In this document: in pieces, positions 17,789-24,637 of the stretch
Position numbering within the stretch: the stretch's first letter is position 1
How the letters are laid out: each line of letters opens with the position of its first letter
Assembly (NCBI GenBank): GCA_022841345.1
Contig: JALHRR010000032.1
Coordinates: forward strand, 1-32,256
DNA length: 32,256 bases
Reading direction: 5' to 3'
Source: Saprospiraceae bacterium
Lineage (GTDB): Bacteria > Bacteroidota > Bacteroidia > Chitinophagales > Saprospiraceae
The notes under the pieces: model-generated
Databases searched by the model: none
What the model saw: only the letters and a program-made list of their open reading frames with translations
What the model was told of the DNA's origin: nothing
Position numbers and translations under genes: made by a program

Positions 17789-18082
17789 TTAGACTTTGAT
17801 TTGGAAAAAATTGATACTAAATCAATGTGTGTTCGGTTGAATAACTCAGGAGAAATCGCGAATATTAATACCTTCTCCTCCATTAAATAAATTAAAAATC
17901 AGCCATTGGCCAGACCAACTAATTCTTTATGCAAATGTTACCTGCACAGTATTATTACGAATTCAGAGCTAAAATCAGTCTAAAGCCTCACTACTTAAAA
18001 ACCAGCCATTAGATTTTGAACATACTAAAGTTTTCATTTGCATCTGACTGTGAAGTTAGTCTATTATAATGGTCTTTCTTTG
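17789..18082. other. Intergenic region upstream of the CheB-CheR kinase gene
   Basis: No gene, strong hairpin or TAnnTTTG box on the minus strand was seen in this stretch. Its right part runs into the decayed acetyltransferase tail that ends at 18245. Confidence 0.35.
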
Positions 18083-18083
18083 A

Positions 18084-18245
18084 TTTCCGGTATATATTAA
18101 GCTGAACTTGCAGAAAGGTTGCTGCCAGAATTTGGAAAAATTTGGCTTTAAGATTACCGGCATCACCCCGGGAGGATTTCGGCACAAAACCTTGGGATAT
18201 GTTGACACCTATATCATGTTTAAAGACCTCCGGGCAAATGAGTAA
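18084..18245 (+). pseudogene. 3' remnant of a GNAT acetyltransferase gene
   Basis: Read in the frame that ends at the TAA 18243-18245, the last ~34 codons give GFKITGITPGGFRHKTLGYV followed by DTYIMFKDL. This resembles the end of GNAT N-acetyltransferases (a GFK-G-P-FRH--LGYVD-YIM-K pattern). Upstream the match continues better in another frame (KVAARIWKN), implying a frameshift in the A/T-rich run near 18138-18143, and stops appear in both frames further up. The first part of the gene, with the acetyl-CoA site, is not recognisable. It therefore looks like a decaying gene tail. The family call rests on memory of the pattern, not on a search. Confidence 0.5.
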
Positions 18246-18328
18246 AATTGCTGTTATACACTCATTCGCGAAATTGCTACATTGCAACCCGATATTATAA
18301 ACAGACTTAAATAATTAAATATAGCCAT

Positions 18329-18682
18329 ATGGATTATTCAAGAGTATTTAAAATGTCCTTTGCAGGTGTATATCCCTTATATATTCAAAAAGTAGAGAAA
18401 AAGGGTCGAACAAAAGAAGAATTGGATACTGTTCTTTTTTGGCTGACAGGATATAATGAGAAATCGTTGAGGGAGCAAATTGACCAGAAAAAAAGCCTGG
18501 AGACATTTTTCGCCGAAGCCCCTTTGCTGAATCCGAATGTTTCTAAAATCACCGGCCTCATTTGCGGTTATCGGGTGGAAGACATAGAGGATAAGCTCAT
18601 GCAAAAGATTCGATATATGGATAAGCTCGTAGATGAACTGGCAAAAGGTAAAAAGATGGAGAAGATATTGAGGGCAGATTAA
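18329..18682 (+). CDS. DUF2200 family protein
   Basis: 117 residues, a usual length for the family. It shows the family pattern: KMSFAGVYPLYIQKVEKKGR, TKEELDTVLFWLTGY, LETFFAEAPLLNPN, KITGLICGYRVEDIED and the closing MDKLVDELAKGKKMEKILR. The family is small, soluble and widespread, with no established function. The start at 18329 fits the usual N-terminus. Short direct repeats begin within its last codons and run past the stop. It is not closely coupled to the gene after it. Confidence 0.85.
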   Translation: MDYSRVFKMSFAGVYPLYIQKVEKKGRTKEELDTVLFWLTGYNEKSLREQIDQKKSLETFFAEAPLLNPNVSKITGLICGYRVEDIEDKLMQKIRYMDKLVDELAKGKKMEKILRAD

Positions 18683-18727
18683 GGGCAGATTGATTTGAGA
18701 TTGAAAGAGATTGAAAGAGATTGATAA
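18671..18727. repeat. Short tandem repeats across the DUF2200 stop codon
   Basis: AGGGCAGATT occurs at 18671-18680 and 18682-18691, so the second copy lies just past the TAA. It is followed by about three copies of the 10-mer GAGATTGAAA (18698-18727). This looks like slippage-type expansion of low-complexity intergenic DNA. Confidence 0.6.
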
Positions 18728-18796
18728 AGGTTGAATAGGTTTTAGGGTGATTGAGATTATAGGGTAATTAAATAGGTCTATATTGATGAAAATCAA

Positions 18797-18828
18797 TTGA
18801 ATATATGACCATGATCATGATAAATTTG
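18797..18828 (+). promoter_or_regulatory. Promoter of the Hsp20 gene
   Basis: TTG at 18797-18799, a 21-base spacer and TAAATTTG at 18821-18828 match the Bacteroidota consensus TTG-N19-21-TAnnTTTG. This predicts a 5' leader of roughly 85-90 bases before the ATG at 18922. No inverted repeat resembling the CIRCE heat-shock operator was seen. Confidence 0.55.
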
Positions 18829-18921
18829 GTTTTAATGGTATAATCTTGTAGAGTGGAGGAGATAGAATCTTCACTTTCGGTTGGAAGTATCATGATTACA
18901 AACCTTTAAAAAAATTCAACA

Positions 18922-19365
18922 ATGAGCTTAGCAAAAACAAACAAAAATGGAAATGGCTTTCCATCCCTGGTTTCCAACTTTTTTGATAATGACAAGTTTT
19001 TCAGCAACAGTTGGTTTGAGAAAGAATTTAATCAATCCATGCCCGCCTTAAATATTAAGGAAGGCACCAAAGAATTTGATATTGAACTGGCTGCACCCGG
19101 ATTTAAAAAAAGTGATTTCAAGATTACATCAGAAGAAGGAGTACTGACTATCAGTGCAGAAAAACAAACAGAAAAGAACGAAAAGAAGAAGCATTTCACA
19201 AGAAAGGAATTTTCCTATGAAAGCTTTACCCGCTCACTTCACCTGCCTGAAAACGCTCTTCCGGAGAAAATTGTGGCAAAATACGAAGACGGCATTCTCA
19301 GATTGGCTCTTCCAAAGAAAGAAGTAACTGCACACAAAGAAAAAAAAGAATTTAAAGTTTCCTGA
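18922..19365 (+). CDS. Small heat-shock protein, Hsp20/alpha-crystallin family
   Basis: 147 residues. A short N-terminal arm (about 1-40, FPSLVSNFFDNDKFF) precedes the alpha-crystallin domain (about 41-140): MPALNIKEGTKEFDIELAAP, GFKKSDFKITSEEGVLTISA, FTRSLHLPENALPEKIVAKY and the signature DGILRLALPKKE. Such proteins are ATP-independent holdases that form oligomers and keep unfolding proteins soluble in the cytoplasm. The C-terminal I-x-I tail motif of many relatives is not evident (it ends KKEFKVS). The gene is a single-gene unit: it has its own promoter at 18797-18828 and a strong terminator directly after it. Confidence 0.93.
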   Translation: MSLAKTNKNGNGFPSLVSNFFDNDKFFSNSWFEKEFNQSMPALNIKEGTKEFDIELAAPGFKKSDFKITSEEGVLTISAEKQTEKNEKKKHFTRKEFSYESFTRSLHLPENALPEKIVAKYEDGILRLALPKKEVTAHKEKKEFKVS

Positions 19366-19374
19366 TAGTTGATT

Positions 19375-19410
19375 AAAATGAAGTCAGCCGAATTGTGCTG
19401 ACTTCATTTT
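19375..19410 (+). terminator. Strong intrinsic terminator after hsp20
   Basis: A perfect 14-base inverted repeat (AAAATGAAGTCAGC at 19375-19388, GCTGACTTCATTTT at 19397-19410) closes an 8-base loop and starts 10 bases after the stop codon. The symmetric A/T ends would let it work on both strands. Confidence 0.85.
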
Positions 19411-19448
19411 ATCAATTATTGTTATATCCGCCCCAATCCAAATGCTGT

Positions 19449-19473
19449 GCTTCAAAATAATAATTATTGAAGC
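19449..19473. promoter_or_regulatory. Inverted repeat upstream of the DUF6629 gene
   Basis: GCTTCAA (19449-19455) and TTGAAGC (19467-19473) form a perfect 7-base inverted repeat with an 11-base AT-rich centre, 33 bases before the ATG at 19506. It could be an operator or a leader hairpin; no protein can be named. Confidence 0.3.
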
Positions 19474-19505
19474 GTTTCTTCTCTGACTAATTTAAACTCA
19501 ACAAT

Positions 19506-20201
19506 ATGTGCTTCTCAGCCACTGCAAGTTTTAGTGCCGGTATCATCCTTTCAACAATAGGAGTTGCATCCATAAAGAAGGCGGAGACAAAATCTCAGCT
19601 TGCATTTGCAAGCATCCCATTGATATTCGCAGTTCAGCAAATCACTGAAGGATTTTTATGGCTGGCACTTTCCAATCCGGACTTCGCTACCATGCAATGG
19701 CCTGCCACTTATTTATTTCTGTTTTTTGCTCAGGTAGTCTGGCCGTTCTGGGTACCCTATTCGATTCTGAAAATTGAAAAAAACGCCCGAAAAAGAAAAG
19801 TAAAAAGAGGGTTGATGGCACTTGGGGCAGCTGTTTCATTATACCTTGGCTATTGCTTAATTGCCTTTCCAGTAGAAGCAAGCATTTCAGGAATGCACAT
19901 TACATATGAACAAGCCTATCCTGCAGCATTGAGCCTGATAGTAGGGCTGCTATACATTATTGCAACTATAGTACCACCATTCTTCTCATCCGTCAGAAAA
20001 ATGTGGTTACTGGGAACCGCCATTTTGATTTCATATATCATCACTTCTGTTTTTTATACAGATTATATCGTTTCTGTCTGGTGCTTTTTTGCTTCCATCA
20101 TCAGCATAGCCGTGTATGTAATCATTCTGGAAATGAAAAAGTCAAGCGATAATGTATTAATCACTAAAATAGAGATATCAAACTTAACAATCAGTAAATA
20201 A
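19506..20201 (+). CDS. DUF6629 family multi-pass membrane protein
   Basis: 231 residues. The start MCFSATASFSAGIILSTIGV is the signature of the DUF6629 family. About seven hydrophobic helices follow, including IPLIFAVQQITEGFLWLAL, YLFLFFAQVVWPFWVPY, GLMALGAAVSLYLGYCLIAF, LIVGLLYIIATIVPPFF and VSVWCFFASIISIAVYVI. The conserved QQ-EG-LW segment in helix 2 is polar and may be functional. Family function is unknown. A 58-residue gene follows after 35 bases and may share its transcript. Confidence 0.8.
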   Translation: MCFSATASFSAGIILSTIGVASIKKAETKSQLAFASIPLIFAVQQITEGFLWLALSNPDFATMQWPATYLFLFFAQVVWPFWVPYSILKIEKNARKRKVKRGLMALGAAVSLYLGYCLIAFPVEASISGMHITYEQAYPAALSLIVGLLYIIATIVPPFFSSVRKMWLLGTAILISYIITSVFYTDYIVSVWCFFASIISIAVYVIILEMKKSSDNVLITKIEISNLTISK

Positions 20202-20236
20202 GATATTTATATAATTAAAATCAAATAAAACCAACA

Positions 20237-20413
20237 ATGAAAATTAATAAAGAATGGCATGAGAGGAATAAAATGCCAAAGAATCCAACAGAGGAGCAAC
20301 GCCTAAAATGGCATATTGAACATGAAAAAAATTGTCAGTGTCGTCCTATGCCGGCAAAATTGAAAGAAAAGCTCAGTAAAGAATCAAAGTCTGCATTGCA
20401 CAGAGATGCGTGA
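20237..20413 (+). CDS. 58-residue conserved small protein with a CQC motif
   Basis: ATG at 20237, TGA at 20411-20413. The product begins MKINKEWHERNKMPKNPTEE and continues QRLKWHIEHEKNCQCRPMP. It is very basic and hydrophilic, with no signal peptide or membrane helix. I recall similar short proteins in many bacteria with the W-H-NKMPKN-T-EQR--WH-EH-KNC-CR pattern; the function is not known. Two cysteines plus several histidines could bind a metal. It lies in the gap between the DUF6629 and DUF6544 genes, on the same strand. Confidence 0.7.
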   Translation: MKINKEWHERNKMPKNPTEEQRLKWHIEHEKNCQCRPMPAKLKEKLSKESKSALHRDA

Positions 20414-20541
20414 ATAATTCAAATTAAAAGTAAATGCTCCTTGGTTTAGAAGTAAAAAAGTTAACCTGTTACATATCTAATGGATACACTTTTAATCCAT
20501 TTCAGTCCATTCAATAGTTCTCCCCATCTTATAAAAAACCC

Positions 20542-21621
20542 ATGAGAATAGCATTTATAGTCATCCTGGTAATTCACGGACTGATCCATTTACTGGGGTT
20601 TGTGAAAGCATTCGGACTGGCCAATGTCAAACAACTTACCCAAACTATTTCAAAACCATTTGGAGGATTGTGGTTGCTTGCATGTATACTTTTTGTAGTT
20701 ACAGCACTCATGTATCTAAGCAAAAATGGCTATTGGTGGTTGCCGGGATTTATTGCTGTACTCATTTCTCAAATCCTGATTATACTATATTGGCAGGATG
20801 CAAAATTTGGAACGATTGCAAATGTGATCATTTTAGCCGTATCCATTATAGGGTTTGCCAACTGGAGTTATTTCAATAAATATCAAAAAGATGTCAGGAC
20901 TTCTCTTGAGAAGACCGGACTGTCCAGGCAGGCCATTCTGACAGAAACAGACATGGAACATTTACCGGAACCTGTAAAAAAATATCTTCGGTATTGTGGC
21001 GCAGTAGGAAAGCCAAAAGTGAGTCATTTTAAAATAAAATTTACCGGTAAAATCCGAAAAGATGAACAATCTGAATGGATGCCCTTTAGTTCCGAACAGT
21101 ATAATTTCATGGACAATCCAGCCAGATTGTTTTTCATGAAAGCCACCATGAAAGGCTTGCCTGTAGCAGGATATCACGCTTTTATGAATGGCAGGGCATA
21201 CATGGACATCCGGCTGATGTCATTATTTAAGGTTCAGTATCAGGATGGAGCTGAGATGAATATTTCTGAGACCGTGACTTTTTTCAATGATATGTGTTGC
21301 ATGGCACCTCCTACCCTCATTGACAAACGTATAAAATGGCTGGAGACTGACCAAAATAAAGTGAAAGCTTCATTTACAAATAACGATATCACTATCACTG
21401 CATGGTTGCATTTTAATGACAAAGGCGAACTTATCAACTTTATTTCTGAAGACCGTTATGCCGCTGATGTTGGAAAACAACTCACCTGGGCGACTCCACT
21501 GAAAGATTATCATGAAATAAAAGGCTATACATTAGCGGGATATGCAGAAGCTATTTACACTTACCCAAACGGGGATTTGTGTTATGGGATGTTTAAGTTG
21601 GTTGATGTGGAGTATAACTAA
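20542..21621 (+). CDS. DUF6544 family membrane protein
   Basis: 359 residues. The N-terminal ~115 residues hold four hydrophobic segments (MRIAFIVILVIHGLIHLLGF, GLWLLACILFVVTALMYL, WWLPGFIAVLISQILIILYW, IANVIILAVSIIGFANW). The soluble part opens with the family hallmark LPEPVKKYLRYCG and continues with beta-rich sequence (FKIKFTGKIRKDEQSEW, FFNDMCCMAPPTLID, INFISEDRYA, YTLAGYAEAIYTYPNGD). This matches DUF6544, whose function is unknown. The fold of the soluble half resembles lipid- or lipoprotein-binding sheets, but that is only an impression. It is transcribed from the same strand as its neighbours, with a 128-base gap upstream. Confidence 0.78.
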   Translation: MRIAFIVILVIHGLIHLLGFVKAFGLANVKQLTQTISKPFGGLWLLACILFVVTALMYLSKNGYWWLPGFIAVLISQILIILYWQDAKFGTIANVIILAVSIIGFANWSYFNKYQKDVRTSLEKTGLSRQAILTETDMEHLPEPVKKYLRYCGAVGKPKVSHFKIKFTGKIRKDEQSEWMPFSSEQYNFMDNPARLFFMKATMKGLPVAGYHAFMNGRAYMDIRLMSLFKVQYQDGAEMNISETVTFFNDMCCMAPPTLIDKRIKWLETDQNKVKASFTNNDITITAWLHFNDKGELINFISEDRYAADVGKQLTWATPLKDYHEIKGYTLAGYAEAIYTYPNGDLCYGMFKLVDVEYN

Positions 21622-21684
21622 ATATAAAAAAAATTAAAACTTGAAGAAAAAATTGAGATATTGGCTATAGTAAAACAAGCTAAT

Positions 21685-22380
21685 ATGCATTTCAACTTTT
21701 CTTTCAATTTAGCAAAATACGATTTGTGGGAGATTTACCGGGTAATACAAAAATATTATCCCATAGGCATAATGAGAGTGGAAGACGGAATTTATTTTGA
21801 ATATCCGGGCATAAAGGAATATGTCAAAATCCTCGTTGAAAATATCCACGACAGTAAAAATTTCTAGGAGCGCTGGGTAGATTTTCATAATGAAATTGAA
21901 AGTGAATTGCAATTAGAAATCATGGGAACAAGAATGGGTCAGGCCCCCAGTTTTAGTTTCTCGGTGATTTTGGAAAGGAAAAAAGAGGGTAAAATCATAC
22001 ACACAAAAGAGCTGCATTTTGCTGTGAGCCTGCTGGGTAATTTTATTCAAATTCACGGATTTGATTCAACAGTAATTCTGGACCAAAAAAATCAAAAGGG
22101 ATACTCTGCAATAAATGTAGTCACCACTTCACCTTTTGAGGAGTTCAAAGAAAGTTTTGAATATATTGAGAACAAACTCAATTCAAGATATCCCAACCAT
22201 AGATTGGTACCATTTGCAATTGGACAAGGTATCATCAATGGCTTGCAGGTAAACCACAGGGATGAAGAAATCTGCTCAGTTTCAAGTGCGCTTTTCGGTT
22301 AGCTACTTCTGGAGGATGCATTCAAGAAGACCAGAGGTGACATCTATTATGGAATGAATTATTGGAAAAAGATCAGTTAA
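21685..22380 (+). pseudogene. 231-residue gene of unknown function interrupted by two in-frame TAG codons
   Basis: One frame runs from the ATG at 21685 to TAA at 22378-22380 and is broken only by TAG at 21865-21867 and at 22300-22302. On both sides of each TAG the reading stays protein-like: IHDSKNF|ERWVDFHNEIE and SSALFG|LLLEDAFKKTRG, ending IYYGMNYWKKIS. No frameshift is needed. Each TAG is one C-to-T change from CAG, and glutamine would fit both places. The predicted product is soluble, alpha/beta, about 231 residues, with no signal peptide; I recognise no family. An in-frame TTG at 21661 is an alternative start. Neighbours (DUF6544, LMW phosphatase) give no hint. Most likely a recent pseudogene; readthrough or recoding is the rarer reading, as TAG ends the normal kinase gene at 14597. 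Confidence 0.65.
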
Positions 22381-22418
22381 ATTTACAAGGGAAATCCATT
22401 GTTAATAAATAATTATCC

Positions 22419-22763
22419 ATGACAAACAGACCTAACATTCTTGTGGTTTGTGGCCGAAACAAGAAGCGCAGCAGGACTGCAGAGCATCTTTTCATTAATG
22501 ATCCACGTTTCAATATACGTTCAGCAGGTCTAAGTCCAAAAAGTGATAGAAAAATTTCAGAAAACGATATTCAATGGGCGGATCTGATTTTGGTAATGGA
22601 ATCTGAACAAAGGAATAAAATAAGAGATTTATACAAACATCTTAATTTGCCCTCCATTATAATTCTGGATATTCCGGATGAATTCGAATTCATGAACAAA
22701 GAGCTCGTCGAAATGCTGTCCGATAAAATCAATGATATAGTAAAATCGATTTATTCGATTTGA
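22419..22763 (+). CDS. Small low-molecular-weight protein tyrosine phosphatase
   Basis: 114 residues, shorter than the classical ~150. The phosphatase P-loop C-X5-R-S is intact (Cys11 to Arg17 in VVCGRNKKRSRTAEH). The pattern RSAGLSPKSDRKISENDIQW, then ADLILVMESEQ, and the late ILDIPDEFEFM, is that of a short LMW-PTP-like subfamily common in bacteria. In classical enzymes a late DPY-type loop supplies the general acid; here DIPDEFEFM is in that place. A role in dephosphorylating a protein or small phospho-ester is likely; the substrate is unknown. It lies 38 bases after the amber-split gene. Confidence 0.85.
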   Translation: MTNRPNILVVCGRNKKRSRTAEHLFINDPRFNIRSAGLSPKSDRKISENDIQWADLILVMESEQRNKIRDLYKHLNLPSIIILDIPDEFEFMNKELVEMLSDKINDIVKSIYSI

Positions 22764-23001
22764 GACAATTGTCTTTCTATTTTACAGAATTGTAAATGCC
22801 CACAGGTCGTTCTCCTAAAAAAAATTGGAAAGAATTCGATCAAATTTTTCATGAATTTTCAATTTATCTACTCAAACAGGCATTTATCTGGCTGTTTACT
22901 AAACTTCTAATCTTCTAAACTCCTCCACTAAATGACTCCATCTACAACTAATTCGCTTCTATATACAAGCTGACTTCTCACCGGTTAAATCTAAAACCTA
23001 A

Positions 23002-23029
23002 CATCTGAAATCTGACATCTGAAATCTTT
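23002..23029. repeat. Two tandem copies of a 14-base unit
   Basis: CATCTGAAATCTGA at 23002-23015 is followed directly by CATCTGAAATCTTT at 23016-23029, just past the stop of the CDGSH gene. Simple repeats of this type are frequent in intergenic DNA of this phylum, as far as I recall; no function is implied. The gap 22764-23034 holds nothing else I can support. Confidence 0.55.
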
Positions 23030-23034
23030 CCCGC

Positions 23035-23463
23035 CTACCCCTCAAACCCCACTCTCCCATGACTTCCGTCACAAAATGGCTTCGATGATGATGAGCCACA
23101 TCTGCAAAATGCGGTGACTTTTTCTTTTTGAATTTCTGTCCCGTCAGAATGTTTGATGGAAATTTTACCATGAAAAACAAGTGGGCCATTAGGCATTACT
23201 TCAACCTTTGAAGCAGATGCAGGATCTCCTGTGCTCGCCTCCCTCTCATGCAATATATAAGATAATGCTCCTGAAGGGCATTTATCTATCTGTATCCTGA
23301 TGGTATCATCATCTTCATTTTCAGGAGTAATCCATGGGCGGTTGGCAGGATTAAACACATTAGGGAGGCCATTGAAGCAATTTCTCGAGTGGATACACAA
23401 ATCCGGCTGCCAAACAACTGTCAGTTTATCTGATTTATACTTTTTGATGATCTTCTTCTCCAT
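23035..23463 (-). CDS. Ferredoxin-like (Fer4_19) plus CDGSH iron-sulfur protein
   Basis: 142 residues with two iron-sulfur modules. Residues ~5-75 match the divergent 4Fe-4S ferredoxin family Fer4_19 (VVWQPDLCIHSRNCFNGLP, IDKCPSGALSY; Cys23, Cys29, Cys62). Residues ~95-140 are a CDGSH domain, whose 2Fe-2S cluster is held by three Cys and one His: Cys120, Cys122, Cys131 and His135 in FCRCGSSSSKPFCDGSH. An electron-transfer or redox-sensing role in the cytoplasm follows from the families. The start overlaps the end of the OsmC gene by 29 bases, so the two are translationally coupled. The pairing hints at a shared role in oxidative stress. Confidence 0.88.
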   Translation of the reverse strand: MEKKIIKKYKSDKLTVVWQPDLCIHSRNCFNGLPNVFNPANRPWITPENEDDDTIRIQIDKCPSGALSYILHEREASTGDPASASKVEVMPNGPLVFHGKISIKHSDGTEIQKEKVTAFCRCGSSSSKPFCDGSHGRVGFEG

Positions 23464-23875
23464 TTGTATCTATGGTTTTCATTTCAATTTCCCCGGACAA
23501 TAATCTTGATACCGGACATACTGAAGCAATATAATTTAAGCGATCCATCTGTTCAACACTAATTGAATTTTCAAACTGAATTTTCCTGAGAAATGTGGAT
23601 TTTGTGCTTTTCCCGGTACCCGATTGCCGAAGTTCAACATTGACATTTATTTTCCCCGTATCAATCTCTTTTTTATCTGCATACATTTTGAGTGTGATTG
23701 CCATGCAGGATGCCAAAGAAGCGAGCAATGCACTCATTGGATCTGGCCCAACATTCGCTCCGCCTTTGGATTCCGGTTCATCGATTATGTACATATGCCT
23801 TGAATCCTGTATAGTACAAGTATAATTTTGCTTGTCAATACTGGCCGATAATTGGGAGATATGTTCAGAATCCAT
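23435..23875 (-). CDS. OsmC/Ohr family protein
   Basis: 146 residues from the ATG at 23875; an in-frame GTG at 23905 would add ten residues but leaves a less natural N-terminus. The two conserved cysteines of the OsmC/Ohr fold are present: Cys57 in LLASLASCMAITLKMYA and Cys120 in SVCPVSRLLSG. In characterised members these form a thiol peroxidase centre that reduces organic hydroperoxides. The sequence GGANVGPDPMSALLASLASC is typical of the OsmC-like branch. It overlaps the Fe-S protein gene and probably follows the DUF4160-DUF2442 pair in one transcript, with 51 bases between. Confidence 0.86.
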   Translation of the reverse strand: MDSEHISQLSASIDKQNYTCTIQDSRHMYIIDEPESKGGANVGPDPMSALLASLASCMAITLKMYADKKEIDTGKINVNVELRQSGTGKSTKSTFLRKIQFENSISVEQMDRLNYIASVCPVSRLLSGEIEMKTIDTNGEEDHQKV

Positions 23876-23926
23876 ATATACTTTATTTATTTTTATGACC
23901 TTCACAGACCGCGCCCATCTCTGCTC

Positions 23927-24166
23927 TTATATTTTTGCATAATTCAATTCTCTTTTGAAGTCGAAGAAACTTTCCAAACTTAAATCTTCATCCAGAATTT
24001 CCCAGTGAATACTTTCTCCTGTTGGGCCAATCTCAAATTGCTCAAGCTGAGGAATAGAGGCTTCCTTTAATCGGACAAACCACTCTAAAGGATTTCCAAT
24101 AATATGACCAGAGTCAAGTCCCAGGAAAATATGATCTTTCTCAAACCAAACTTTTTGAATTTTCAT
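23927..24166 (-). CDS. DUF2442 family protein
   Basis: 79 residues from the ATG at 24166 (MKIQKVWFEKDHIFLGLDSG); an in-frame GTG at 24184 is an alternative. The family pattern is present: IQKVWFEKDHIFLGLDSGH, PLEWFVRLKEAS, FEIGPTGESIHWEILDEDLS and the end LSLESFF. DUF2442 proteins are small and often encoded next to a DUF4160 gene, as here (44 bases apart). This pairing of small genes recalls toxin-antitoxin layouts, with DUF2442 the suggested antitoxin, but I know of no firm proof. Confidence 0.82.
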   Translation of the reverse strand: MKIQKVWFEKDHIFLGLDSGHIIGNPLEWFVRLKEASIPQLEQFEIGPTGESIHWEILDEDLSLESFFDFKRELNYAKI

Positions 24167-24210
24167 GATAGTTATATTTTTCACAAGGTCAGTAAATTAT
24201 GTTGCTAATT

Positions 24211-24444
24211 TTAGCCATGAATCTCCTTCCATTTTGTAATAATTTCTTCTCTTTTTTCAACAATTAAAGCTTCAGCTAAAACCAAGTCTTTAGGTTTCAT
24301 TCCCTTTGCTTCAACCAGCTCTACGTAAGGTTCAACATTAAACTTAGCAGTGCCATCAGAATTTCTAACGTGGATATGAATTGGAAGGTGCTCTAATGAG
24401 AAAAAGAAAAACTTCATTCCAAACATTCTAAAGAGCTCAGGCAT
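24211..24444 (-). CDS. DUF4160 family protein
   Basis: 77 residues. The family signature is MPELFRMFGMKFFFFSLEHL followed by PIHIHVRNSDGTAKF; the histidine cluster HLPIHIHV is the most conserved part. The end (LAEALIVEKREEIITKWKEI) is a helix. First gene of a minus-strand run with DUF2442, OsmC and the CDGSH gene. A -7 box lies a few bases upstream. A toxin-like role paired with DUF2442 is a suggestion from layout only. Confidence 0.82.
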   Translation of the reverse strand: MPELFRMFGMKFFFFSLEHLPIHIHVRNSDGTAKFNVEPYVELVEAKGMKPKDLVLAEALIVEKREEIITKWKEIHG

Positions 24445-24459
24445 AATTCTATAATATTA

Positions 24460-24467
24460 CAAAATTA
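24460..24467 (-). promoter_or_regulatory. Candidate -7 box for the DUF4160-DUF2442 run
   Basis: On the minus strand this reads TAATTTTG, a full TAnnTTTG match, 16 bases before the ATG at 24444. No clear -33 TTG is seen at the right spacing. Confidence 0.4.
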
Positions 24468-24596
24468 ATAAACACCATGGATATAGGCTTTACCTATATT
24501 AACAGTGAACAAATATCTAAGTTAACTTTTTCTTCCAATTTCAACCACTTTACAAATCAAAAATTCTCCTACTCAGCATTTAGCCTGAAGAATCAT

Positions 24597-24604
24597 TACC
24601 TTTG
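24597..24604 (+). promoter_or_regulatory. Candidate -7 box for the hydrolase-parAB run
   Basis: TACCTTTG matches TAnnTTTG and lies 33 bases before the ATG at 24638. A -33 element is not evident. It is divergent from the box at 24460. Confidence 0.45.
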
Positions 24605-24637
24605 CGTCGAATTTCAAAGCATCAAAACGCTGAGCAT

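Noticed and set aside
18009-18287. 92-codon minus-strand reading frame
   Set aside because: It runs opposite the plus-strand GNAT-like tail, has no recognisable features, and is better explained as a shadow of that remnant.
21865-22302. General TAG-to-sense recoding in this genome
   Set aside because: The CheB-CheR kinase gene at 14597 ends in TAG exactly where its ATP-binding domain should end, so TAG works as a stop here. Local readthrough is not excluded.
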